Shown: positions 1-6,394 of the stretch, one piece after another
How positions within the stretch are numbered: position 1 is the stretch's first letter
Layout of the letters: every line of letters starts with the position of its first letter
NCBI GenBank assembly: GCA_017521775.1
Contig: JAFXBO010000080.1
Span: forward strand, 1 to 6,394
Source: Clostridia bacterium
Lineage (GTDB): Bacteria; Bacillota; Clostridia; UBA1381
Direction: 5' to 3'
DNA: 6,394 nucleotides
Position numbers and translations under genes: made by a program
Notes under the pieces: model-generated
What the model saw: only the letters and a program-made list of their open reading frames with translations
Told to the model about the DNA's origin: nothing
The model's database searches: none

Positions 1-1128
1 CTTATAAGGGATATATTTAATGAGGATAAGAAAAAAACTGCCCTGATTGGAACAAACGGATGTTATCTTGATAATGTATTGACCGATAATAACTTCACCA
101 CATCAACAACCCCAGAAGCACCTGAATTGTGGAGTATTTTAAAAAGTATGCACGAGCTTGGTGCAAATAATGCAGTTATGGAAGTATCCTCCCACGCACT
201 TTCTATGGACAGAGTTTTAGGAATGAATTTTGATGTTGGAGTTTTTTCTAATCTCACAATGGACCATATGGATTTTCATAAAAATATGGAAAACTATTTT
301 TTGGCAAAGGAAAAGCTTTTTGAAATGTCTAAAAAGTGTGTTATAAACACGGATGATGAATACGGCAAGAGACTTTACGAAAAATATAGAGAAAAATCAA
401 TTTCAGTTGGGTTAGAGAATGCAGATATATTTGCATCAGATATAAAAAATGAAAATAACAAAATAGAATTTTATATAAATGACAGAAACGAAAAACACTA
501 TGTCAAACTGAATTCATTGGGAGAATTCTCGGTCTACAATGCCCTTTTGGCTTATGGTGTTGCAAGAATTTCAGGAGTTAAGCCTCATATAATATGTTCT
601 GCACTTTCCAAAGGCAGGGGCGTTAAGGGAAGGGCAGAAAGAATAGATATAAATGGGAAATTTAGTGTTGTTATTGATTATGCCCATTCACCTGACAGCC
701 TCGAAAATATTATTAAAGCAGTCCGTGGAGTATGCAAAGGGAAGGTTATAACACTTTTCGGCTGTGGTGGAAACAGGGACGAGAGTAAAAGGGCCCGAAT
801 GGGAAAAATTTCAGGTAAATTATCTGATTATACAGTGATAACATCGGACAATCCGAGATTTGAAAATCCTATAAAAATATTAAAGGATATTGAAAAAGGG
901 ATTTTGGAAGAAACAGATAAGTATATAATAATTCCAAACAGATTTGATGCTATTGGTCATGCACTAAAAATTGCTAAAAGAGGAGATATTGTTCTTTTAG
1001 CAGGTAAAGGACATGAGGATTATATAATTGAGAAAAATAAGAAAATACATTTTGATGAGCGAGATGCTATAAAATATTGGACAGAAAAAATTGAAAGGAC
1101 AGACGCAGATGGAGAAAATTACTGTTAA
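1..1128 (+). CDS. murE: UDP-MurNAc-tripeptide ligase MurE (probably meso-DAP-adding), 5' partial
   Basis: Cytoplasmic ATP-dependent Mur ligase that adds the third stem residue to UDP-MurNAc-L-Ala-D-Glu. The frame is open from base 1, so the gene starts upstream; 375 residues are visible against about 480-495 in the family, so the N-terminal domain and the ATP P-loop (GTxGKTT) lie outside. Visible in order (fragment numbering): IGTNG 16-20, TTPE 36-39, EVSSHAL 61-67, NLTMDHMDFH with the following AKEKLF whose Lys103 matches the carbamylated lysine, GRAERI, DYAHSPD 226-232, GCGGNRD 254-260, DNPR 283-286, GKGHEDY 335-341 and a terminal FDERDAI. DNPR followed by GKGHE is the known signature for meso-DAP rather than L-Lys, so DAP specificity is inferred. 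Small departures from consensus are NLTMDH (usually NLTRDH) and VKGR (usually VPGR). The TTG at 79 is an internal Leu codon, not a start. The 3' end overlaps murF by 20 bases, suggesting coupled translation. Confidence 0.96.
   Translation, partial: LIRDIFNEDKKKTALIGTNGCYLDNVLTDNNFTTSTTPEAPELWSILKSMHELGANNAVMEVSSHALSMDRVLGMNFDVGVFSNLTMDHMDFHKNMENYFLAKEKLFEMSKKCVINTDDEYGKRLYEKYREKSISVGLENADIFASDIKNENNKIEFYINDRNEKHYVKLNSLGEFSVYNALLAYGVARISGVKPHIICSALSKGRGVKGRAERIDINGKFSVVIDYAHSPDSLENIIKAVRGVCKGKVITLFGCGGNRDESKRARMGKISGKLSDYTVITSDNPRFENPIKILKDIEKGILEETDKYIIIPNRFDAIGHALKIAKRGDIVLLAGKGHEDYIIEKNKKIHFDERDAIKYWTEKIERTDADGENYC
1094..1099 (+). promoter_or_regulatory. Shine-Dalgarno site for murF inside the murE 3' end
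   Basis: AAAGGA lies 9 bases before ATG 1109. It fixes the murF start at this ATG rather than at the upstream in-frame TTG 1091, which overlaps the SD itself. The site is within translated murE, so ribosomes finishing murE pass over it, consistent with translational coupling. Confidence 0.7.
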
Positions 1129-2460
1129 TGAAATTGCCTTGGCAACAGGTGGAAAACTATTTTGTGAAGATAAAAATGCGATGATTAGTAGTGTTTCAAT
1201 AGATTCAAGAAGCATATCAGAGGATACGCTCTTTGTTGCACTAAAGGGAGAAAAATCCGATGGTCATGACTATATTGAAAAAGCCTTGAAAATGGTGCTG
1301 TGGCAGTTCTTTGTGAAAAGGAAATAAGTTCCAATAAACCTTTTGTTGTGGTTGAGAATACTCAAAAAGCACTTGGACAGCTTGCAAAATACTATAAAAA
1401 GAAATTTAAAATTAAAACTGTTTCAGTAACAGGTAGTGTTGGGAAGACAACAACAAAGGATATGCTTTTTTCTGTTATGAACACTCAGTATCACACATTA
1501 AAAACAGAGGGTAATTTTAATAATGAGTTGGGATTGCCTCTTACAATATTTAAAATTAACAGCAGTCACGAGGCAGCAGTTTTGGAGATGGGTATGTCGG
1601 CATTCGGAGAGATAAGCTATCTTAGCGATATAGCAAAGCCTGATGTTGCAATTATAACAAATATCGGAATGTCACACATTGAGAATCTTGGCTCACAAGA
1701 GGGAATTTTCAAGGCAAAAACTGAGATTTGTGAGAATTTCAATCAAGATAATCTGTTAATTGTAAATGCAGATGACAAATATCTAAAAAAAGCTCTTGAG
1801 TTTAAGGGATTTAACGTTATAGGGTACGGAATTGAAACAGAATGCGATTATATGGCAAGAGATATAGAAAATCTTGGCCTTGGGGGGACAAAATTCACAA
1901 CAAGTATATATAACCGTGATTACAGAATTCATATAAAAGTCCCTGGAGTTCATAATGTATATAATGCTCTGGCTGCAATTATTTGTGGTGTCTGGTATAA
2001 TATTTCACCTAACAGAATAGTAGATGGAATTGAAAACTTTTCACTGACTGCTATGAGAATGTCAATTGAAAAGGTAGGAAGCTATACCTTGATAAATGAT
2101 TGCTATAATTCATCGCCTGACTCTGTTAAGGCAGCACTAAAGGTTTTAAAAACTCAAAACACAAGAAAGGTTGCAATTTTGGGAGATATTCTTGAAATGG
2201 GTGATTATGCAAAAGATGCTCATTATAAATTGGGTAAAGAGGTTGTAGATAATAATATTGATTTGCTAATAACAGCAGGAGAGAATGCAAAATACATAGC
2301 AGACGGAGCAAGGGATTCAGGAATTAAAGAGGCTATAAGCTTTGATGATACAAATGCGCTTGTTGAGAATATTAAAAAGTTAATAAAAGAGAATGACAGC
2401 ATCTTAATAAAAGCTTCAAGAGGAATGCATTTTGAGGATGTTGTTAATGAAATCAAATAA
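1109..2460 (+). CDS. murF: UDP-MurNAc-tripeptide--D-Ala-D-Ala ligase MurF, reading frame broken by a 1-base shift
   Basis: ATP-dependent cytoplasmic ligase that adds D-Ala-D-Ala to UDP-MurNAc-tripeptide, the last soluble precursor step. It starts at ATG 1109, 9 bases after AAAGGA (1094-1099) inside murE. The first 60 residues (1109-1288) hold the N-terminal domain with SIDSRS, LFVALKGE and DGHDYIEKAL. The frame then runs into TAA at 1325-1327, while the rest of MurF continues in the -1 frame to TAA at 2458-2460. Rejoined near 1288, the protein is about 450 residues, matching E. coli MurF (452). Motifs in rejoined numbering: P-loop GSVGKTT 109-115, TEGNFNNELG from 133, LEMGMS with Glu160, NIGMSH with His190, the AKTEI lysine at 204, HNVYNALAA, DCYNSSPDS 331-339, ILGDILEMG and a C-terminal KASRGM. 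All functional motifs are intact. As MurF is normally essential, a sequence error in an A-run is the likeliest cause; a real mutation cannot be excluded. The next gene follows after 21 bases. Confidence 0.93.
1286..1294 (+). other. Frameshift point in murF (one base missing)
   Basis: Frame 2 (from the murF ATG) encodes family-like sequence to Ala-Leu at 1283-1288. The family-like continuation, NGAVAVLCEKE, is in frame 1 from 1291. One extra base here (an A in the AAAA run 1289-1292, or a G after G1288) would restore ALKNGAVAVL or ALENGAVAVL. The region open in both frames is limited to about 1279-1324 by TGA at 1276-1278 in frame 1 and TAA at 1325-1327 in frame 2. No canonical X XXY YYZ slippery heptamer is present in the 0 frame, so programmed -1 frameshifting is not supported. 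Confidence 0.88.
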
Positions 2461-2481
2461 CAAAAGAAAGGGAGCAGTAAA

Positions 2482-3468
2482 ATGCCTAATTTTGATATCG
2501 GATATGTGATTATATTTTTAATGTCATTGTTGATTACACTTGTGACAGGTCCTGTTTTTATACCATGGTTAAGAAAATTAAAGTTTGGTCAGCAAATATT
2601 GGAGGAAGGCCCTTCGTGGCATCAGAAAAAAAGTGGGACTCCGACAATAGGCGGATTGATGTTTATTTTAGGAGTAGCTGTCAGTTGTGTGGTTGCAATT
2701 TTGGTAAAAGCTGATGAAAAATTATTGATAATGCTGATTACTGCTTTGGGATTTGGTGCAGTTGGATTTATTGATGATTACATCAAGGTTGTTAAAAAAA
2801 GAAATCTTGGTCTGACAGCTCTTCAAAAGTTTTTACTGCAGGCAGTTTTAGCAGTAGGATATGTTTTTGCACTTAATATGACAGGAAATCTTGATACAAA
2901 AATTTTGATTCCATTCACATCATTGGCAGTGACTTTGCCTTGGATTGTATATGTGATATTTATATTATTTGTTATATTAGGGACAGTAAATGCAGTCAAT
3001 TTAACAGATGGTCTTGATGGCCTCGCAACAAGTATCACAATTGTTGTCAGCTTGTTCTTTGCAATAGTAGGACATATATTCTCGCAGTCCACTGCATATT
3101 TTGCACTTTCAATTTTAGGTGGATGTATAGGCTTTTTGTTCTTTAATAAATATCCTGCAAAGGTGTTTATGGGAGATACAGGCTCATTGTTCTTAGGCGG
3201 TGCAATATCTGTTATCGCAGTAGGGATGGAAATGCCATTAATACTTGTGATTGCAGGTTTTGTATATCTGTTTGAAACACTATCTGTTATTCTTCAGGTT
3301 GCATCCTTTAAGTTGACAGGAAAGAGAATTTTCAAAATGTCACCAATTCATCACCACTTTGAAATGTGTGGATGGAATGAGAAAAAAATCGTCAGAGTTT
3401 TTTCGTTGGTTAGCGTATTGTTGTGTGTAATATCATTTGTGGCATTATTACCACATATTAATATTTGA
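2482..3468 (+). CDS. mraY: Phospho-N-acetylmuramoyl-pentapeptide transferase MraY
   Basis: Integral membrane enzyme that transfers phospho-MurNAc-pentapeptide from UDP to undecaprenyl phosphate, giving lipid I on the inner face of the membrane. It has 328 residues, close to the Bacillus length (about 324) and shorter than E. coli (360). The sequence is hydrophobic throughout, with about ten membrane segments. Family motifs are all present: GPSWHQKKSGTPTIGG (43-58), FIDDYIKVVKKRNLGL (96-111) with the Mg-binding pair Asp98-Asp99, NAVNLTDGLDGLA (170-182), NKYPAKVFMGDTGSLFLGG (222-240) with Asp232, and PIHHHFEMCGW (288-298) with the His triplet 290-292. ATG 2482 follows AAAGGGAG (2467-2474) by 7 bases, a strong site that settles the start. 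It lies 21 bases after murF and 14 before the SEDS gene; murD, often the next gene, is not here. Confidence 0.98.
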   Translation: MPNFDIGYVIIFLMSLLITLVTGPVFIPWLRKLKFGQQILEEGPSWHQKKSGTPTIGGLMFILGVAVSCVVAILVKADEKLLIMLITALGFGAVGFIDDYIKVVKKRNLGLTALQKFLLQAVLAVGYVFALNMTGNLDTKILIPFTSLAVTLPWIVYVIFILFVILGTVNAVNLTDGLDGLATSITIVVSLFFAIVGHIFSQSTAYFALSILGGCIGFLFFNKYPAKVFMGDTGSLFLGGAISVIAVGMEMPLILVIAGFVYLFETLSVILQVASFKLTGKRIFKMSPIHHHFEMCGWNEKKIVRVFSLVSVLLCVISFVALLPHINI

Positions 3469-3482
3469 ATTGAGGTTTAGTT

Positions 3483-4667
3483 ATGGTAAACAGGAATTCA
3501 CAAAGAGACAGGAGAACAAAATCGCATATTAATTCTCCAAAATCTCAGATAAATAAGACAAAAAAGAATAAAGTTGGAGAGATAGACTTCACTTTTTTAA
3601 CTCTTGTAATAGTTATTGTTTGTGTCGGATTGGTTATGGTGCTTAGTGCATCATCTCCAAGAGCTTTAAGACTTTCAGGAGATTCATTCCATTTTTTCAA
3701 AAAACAACTGCTCTTTGCGATTATAGGTTTTGTGGGAATGGTTATAATTTCCCGTATTGATTATAAGAAATATGAAAAATATGTTGGTATTTTTATGATT
3801 GTCTGCCTTGTGTTATTAGCACTTGTTCTCATACCTGGAGTCGGTGTTATGCATAATGGCTCAAGAAGATGGTTAAAATTTCCAGGGTTTGAATTGCAAC
3901 CATCAGAGTTTATGAAGCCTGTTATGGCTATGTTTATTGCAAAGATTATTCAGGAAAAAGCATATAATCCGAAAACATTAAAAGGAATTTTGAGGATTTG
4001 TGTATGGATTGGTATCACTGCAGTGCTAATGCTTTTGGAAACTCATTTGAGTGGTGCTATAGTGATATGTGGAATTGCTGCAGTTGTTATGCTTGCAGGT
4101 GGTGTTAAATTAAGGTACTTTTTGATGGCAGGATGTGCAATTGTGCCTGCAGGAATTTGGTATGTTATGAATGACCCTGTAAGAAGTAAGCGAATTATGG
4201 TTGCTCTAAATCCATTTCTGGATAAGCAGGGAACAGGATATCAGGCAGTTCAGGGACTTTATTCTATAGCATCAGGAGGTCTTTTTGGTCAAGGCTTGGG
4301 ACAGAGCATACAAAAGACATCATTTTTGCCTGAGCCATACAATGACTTTATATTCGCAGTTGTGTGCGAAGAACTTGGACTTTTAGGTGCAATACTTGTT
4401 ATAGCATTATTCTGTGCGCTGATAATAAGGGGTCTTATGATAGCCATTCACGCACCTGATGCATTCTCATCATTGACGGTTATCGGAATTATGTCACATA
4501 TAGCAATTCAGACTTTGTTTAACATCTGTGTTGTTGCAACAATTATTCCTAACACAGGAATAACCTTGCCATTCTTCAGCTATGGGGGAACAGCGATTAT
4601 TGTTCTTTTGGCAGAAATGGGAATTGTTTTAAACATATCAAGGCACAGAAAACGAAATAAAAACTGA
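3483..4667 (+). CDS. ftsW: SEDS-family lipid II glycosyltransferase (FtsW/SpoVE type)
   Basis: Polytopic membrane protein of the SEDS family (FtsW, RodA, SpoVE), which polymerises lipid II into glycan strands together with a class B penicillin-binding protein. It has 394 residues. A Lys/Arg-rich polar tail of about 33 residues precedes the first membrane segment (about 36-55), and there are about ten segments in all. Family motifs seen: LSASS 54-58, NGSRRWLKFPGFELQPSEFMK 125-145 with Trp130, GYQAVQGLYSIASGGLFGQGLG 252-273, PEPYNDFIFAVVCEELG 283-299 with Asp288 at the position of the essential extracytoplasmic Asp of RodA/FtsW, and PNTGITLPFFSYGGT 356-370. Loop sequence LLETHLSG (184-191) stands where PDLG is common. 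ATG 3483 follows GAGG (3472-3475) by 7 bases. Position between mraY and murG fits both ftsW and sporulation-specific spoVE; sequence alone does not separate them. RodA is less likely given the cluster. Confidence 0.93.
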   Translation: MVNRNSQRDRRTKSHINSPKSQINKTKKNKVGEIDFTFLTLVIVIVCVGLVMVLSASSPRALRLSGDSFHFFKKQLLFAIIGFVGMVIISRIDYKKYEKYVGIFMIVCLVLLALVLIPGVGVMHNGSRRWLKFPGFELQPSEFMKPVMAMFIAKIIQEKAYNPKTLKGILRICVWIGITAVLMLLETHLSGAIVICGIAAVVMLAGGVKLRYFLMAGCAIVPAGIWYVMNDPVRSKRIMVALNPFLDKQGTGYQAVQGLYSIASGGLFGQGLGQSIQKTSFLPEPYNDFIFAVVCEELGLLGAILVIALFCALIIRGLMIAIHAPDAFSSLTVIGIMSHIAIQTLFNICVVATIIPNTGITLPFFSYGGTAIIVLLAEMGIVLNISRHRKRNKN

Positions 4668-4679
4668 TAGGAGATAGAA

Positions 4680-5777
4680 ATGAGAGTTTTATTTGCTGGT
4701 GGAGGAACAGGTGGACATATAAATCCTGCAATATCTATTGCCGATTATATCAAAAGTCAGGAAGAAAGCTTTGAGGCTTTATTTATAGGAACAAAAAGGG
4801 GACTTGAGACTAAGCTTGTTCCAAAGGCAGGATATAACATAGAATATATTGATATTCGTGGGTTTAACAGAAGAAATCTGTTGAAGAATTTTGAGGTTTT
4901 AAAGAAATTATCAGAATCTAAAAAAAGATGCAGAGAGATTATAAAGGAATTTAAACCTGATGCAGTTGTATTAACAGGTGGATATGTTAGTGGTCCTGTC
5001 GCAATGGCTGCCCATAAAATGGGAATTCCTGCAGTAATTCACGAGCAGAATGTTTATCCGGGGTTAACTGTTAAAGGCTCAATAAATTATGTTGATTATG
5101 TTTTGGTAAGTTTTTCCGAAACACTAAATTATATTAAGAAAAAGGAAAGATGCGTTTTAACAGGAAATCCTGTCAGAACTCAGATAATAAATGCAAAGAA
5201 AGAAATCTCAAGAAAAGAACTGGGACTTTCTGATAAACCATTTGTGTTGATTTTTGGCGGCAGTCTGGGAGCTCAAAAAATAAATGAAAATGTTGTGAAA
5301 ATATTAAAAAGGCTTTCAGAGGATAATAAAATTCAATTATTATTCGGAACAGGCGAAAGAAATTATGAAGAAATAAAGGGACAGATAAAGGATATGAAAT
5401 TATCCGATAATATTAAAATCGTTCCGTATATTGATAATATGCATCTTGCAATGGCAGCTGCAGATGTTGTGGTATCTCGTTCAGGTGCAATAACTGTAAG
5501 CGAAATTGCAGTTTTAGGAAAGCCATCAATATTAATTCCGTCGCCTAATGTTGTGAGAAATCATCAGGAGCAGAATGCAAGAGCTTTGGAAAAGGTTGGT
5601 GCATGCAGAGTTTTGTTGGAGAGTGAGTTAAATGAGGACACACTTTATGAAGCAATAAACTCTCTTGCAAACGATAAAAAAGCACAGGACAAAATGGCAG
5701 ATAGTTTAAAAGAGGTTGCCTGTCCTGATGCATTGGAAAGAATTTATAAGGTTGTAAAAAAAATTACTAAAAAATAA
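4680..5777 (+). CDS. murG: MurG: lipid I to lipid II GlcNAc transferase
   Basis: Peripheral inner-face membrane glycosyltransferase of family GT28 (GT-B fold) that transfers GlcNAc from UDP-GlcNAc to lipid I, producing lipid II. It has 365 residues, a normal full length. The N-terminal acceptor domain shows GGGTGGH 7-13, the first glycine-rich loop, then GGYVSGP 100-106 and HEQN 121-124, followed by GNPVR 162-166. The C-terminal UDP-GlcNAc domain shows GGSLGAQKIN 193-202 (E. coli has GGSQGA), SRSGA 266-270, Glu275 in the TVSEI segment expected to contact the ribose, GKP 280-282 and NHQEQNA 294-300. ATG 4680 is 6 bases after AGGAG (4669-4673), the best ribosome binding site in the window. The gap to the SEDS gene is 12 bases and to rimO 12 bases, with no terminator in either, so it is co-transcribed with its neighbours. 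Confidence 0.98.
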   Translation: MRVLFAGGGTGGHINPAISIADYIKSQEESFEALFIGTKRGLETKLVPKAGYNIEYIDIRGFNRRNLLKNFEVLKKLSESKKRCREIIKEFKPDAVVLTGGYVSGPVAMAAHKMGIPAVIHEQNVYPGLTVKGSINYVDYVLVSFSETLNYIKKKERCVLTGNPVRTQIINAKKEISRKELGLSDKPFVLIFGGSLGAQKINENVVKILKRLSEDNKIQLLFGTGERNYEEIKGQIKDMKLSDNIKIVPYIDNMHLAMAAADVVVSRSGAITVSEIAVLGKPSILIPSPNVVRNHQEQNARALEKVGACRVLLESELNEDTLYEAINSLANDKKAQDKMADSLKEVACPDALERIYKVVKKITKK

Positions 5778-5779
5778 GT

Positions 5780-5784
5780 GAGGA
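5780..5784 (+). promoter_or_regulatory. Shine-Dalgarno site for rimO
   Basis: GAGGA in the 12-base gap after the murG stop, 5 bases before ATG 5790. It supports this ATG over the in-frame ATG four codons later (5802-5804), as does the start of the family-conserved strand leading to Cys10. Confidence 0.65.
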
Positions 5785-5789
5785 TAAAT

Positions 5790-6394
5790 ATGAACATAGG
5801 AATGGTGTCATTGGGTTGTGCCAAAAATCAGACAGATGCAGAAACTATGCTTGGAATTGTCAGCGAATATGGACATAATATTGTGGCAGAGCCAGGGGAA
5901 GCAGATGTTATTGTGGTTAACACCTGTGGCTTTATTGAGAGCGCAAAACAAGAATCAATAGATGCTATACTTGAAATGTCTGAATATAAAAAAGATAAAT
6001 GCAAAATTTTAATAGCTTCGGGCTGTCTTGCAGAAAGGTATAACGAGGAGCTTTTAAAAGAACTGCCTGAGGTTGATGCGATTGTCGGAACAGGGGATTA
6101 TCATAAAATCTGTGAGGTTATAGAGGCTTGCAAAAAAGGTGAAAAGCCTGCATTGTTCGGAAATAAGGACTTTACACCTGATGACGATTTGCCAAGAATT
6201 TTATCAACTCCCGAATATACTGCCTATTTAAAAATTGCAGACGGGTGTGATAATAATTGCACATACTGTGCAATTCCATTGATAAGAGGAAAATTCAGAA
6301 GCAGAAGAATGGAAGATATAGTAAATGAAGCAGAAGAGTTAGCCCAAAATGGTGTAAAAGAACTGATTTTAATAGCTCAGGACACAACAAGATA
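5790..6394 (+). CDS. rimO: Ribosomal protein S12 methylthiotransferase RimO, 3' partial
   Basis: Radical-SAM methylthiotransferase that adds a methylthio group to the conserved Asp (Asp88 in E. coli) of ribosomal protein S12. The first 201 residues are visible of about 430-450; no stop occurs before the window edge. The N-terminal MTTase (UPF0004) domain has its three cluster cysteines: Cys10 in [12 protein letters not shown], Cys46 in [15 protein letters not shown] and Cys79 in ASGCLAERY. The radical-SAM cluster motif is CDNNCTYC with Cys153, Cys157 and Cys160, followed by [12 protein letters not shown] and, at the edge, LIAQDTTR. The [11 protein letters not shown] and AIPxIRGxFRSR features favour RimO over the related tRNA enzymes MiaB and MtaB. 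The C-terminal TRAM domain lies outside. ATG 5790 follows GAGGA (5780-5784) by 5 bases. With only 12 bases after murG and no terminator, it probably shares the cell wall transcript though its function is unrelated. Confidence 0.95.
   Translation, partial: MNIGMVSLGCAKNQTDAETMLGIVSEYGHNIVAEPGEADVIVVNTCGFIESAKQESIDAILEMSEYKKDKCKILIASGCLAERYNEELLKELPEVDAIVGTGDYHKICEVIEACKKGEKPALFGNKDFTPDDDLPRILSTPEYTAYLKIADGCDNNCTYCAIPLIRGKFRSRRMEDIVNEAEELAQNGVKELILIAQDTTR

Noticed and set aside
79..81. TTG 79 as the start of murE
   Set aside because: The frame is open from base 1 and the upstream codons encode conserved MurE sequence (RDIF, ALIGTNG); there is no SD at the right place.
1279..1327. Programmed -1 ribosomal frameshift in murF
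   Set aside because: No X XXY YYZ slippery heptamer in the 0 frame, and the homology junction falls at TTG-AAA-ATG, which does not allow good re-pairing after a -1 slip.
1300..2460. Independent short MurF-like gene starting at GTG 1300
   Set aside because: No ribosome binding site precedes it, it begins mid-domain, and the missing N-terminus is encoded immediately upstream in the adjacent frame, so it is one frameshifted gene.
2126..3092. Open frames on the - strand opposite murF and mraY
   Set aside because: They are antisense shadows of strongly conserved + strand genes, with no recognisable domains; the same holds for those opposite murE, the murE/murF junction and murG.
3313..3338. TTGACA at 3313-3318 as a promoter -35 box
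   Set aside because: The best -10-like hexamer (CAAAAT, 3333-3338) is poor and only 14 bases away, and the site is in the middle of mraY coding sequence; chance match in AT-rich DNA.
4668..4679. Terminator or regulatory element in the gene gaps
   Set aside because: All gaps are 12-21 bases and are mostly taken up by ribosome binding sites; none contains a stem-loop with a T-run.
1..6394. Mobile element, defence system, CRISPR or other undescribed system
   Set aside because: Every base is accounted for by six housekeeping genes and short spacers; I saw no direct or inverted repeats, transposase or foreign-looking composition.

Overview
This window is a stretch of a division and cell wall (dcw) gene cluster, all on the + strand, from a low-G+C bacterium. 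In order it holds murE (5' end cut off by the window edge), murF, mraY, an ftsW/spoVE-type SEDS gene, murG, and the 5' part of rimO. Spacers are 12 to 21 bases and murE and murF overlap, so it reads as one operon running through both window edges. I see no terminator, internal promoter, RNA gene, repeat, mobile element or CRISPR array.

The likely source is a Firmicutes/Clostridia-type organism. This is inferred from the AT-rich sequence with many AGA and ATA codons, Gram-positive-style Shine-Dalgarno sites (AAAGGGAG, AGGAG, GAGG), and protein motifs close to clostridial versions. MurE carries the DNPR motif of meso-diaminopimelate-adding enzymes, so the peptidoglycan stem probably contains meso-DAP. 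Genus or species cannot be read from this sequence.

Layout: 1-1128 murE; 1109-2460 murF, whose frame is broken by a single-base shift near 1286-1294; 2482-3468 mraY; 3483-4667 ftsW/spoVE; 4680-5777 murG; 5790-6394 rimO, running off the right edge. No stretch over 300 bases lacks a gene.

The first five genes form one pathway. MurE adds the third stem residue and MurF the D-Ala-D-Ala end of UDP-MurNAc-pentapeptide. MraY moves phospho-MurNAc-pentapeptide onto undecaprenyl phosphate to give lipid I, and MurG adds GlcNAc to give lipid II. The SEDS protein polymerises lipid II into glycan. RimO is unrelated (methylthiolation of ribosomal protein S12) and appears to be a passenger in the transcript.

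Points worth a second look are the murF frameshift, the absence of murD between mraY and ftsW, rimO directly after murG where murC, murB or ftsQ/divIB is often found, and an altered loop motif in the SEDS protein. I found no previously undescribed system; apart from these details this is a conserved housekeeping cluster.
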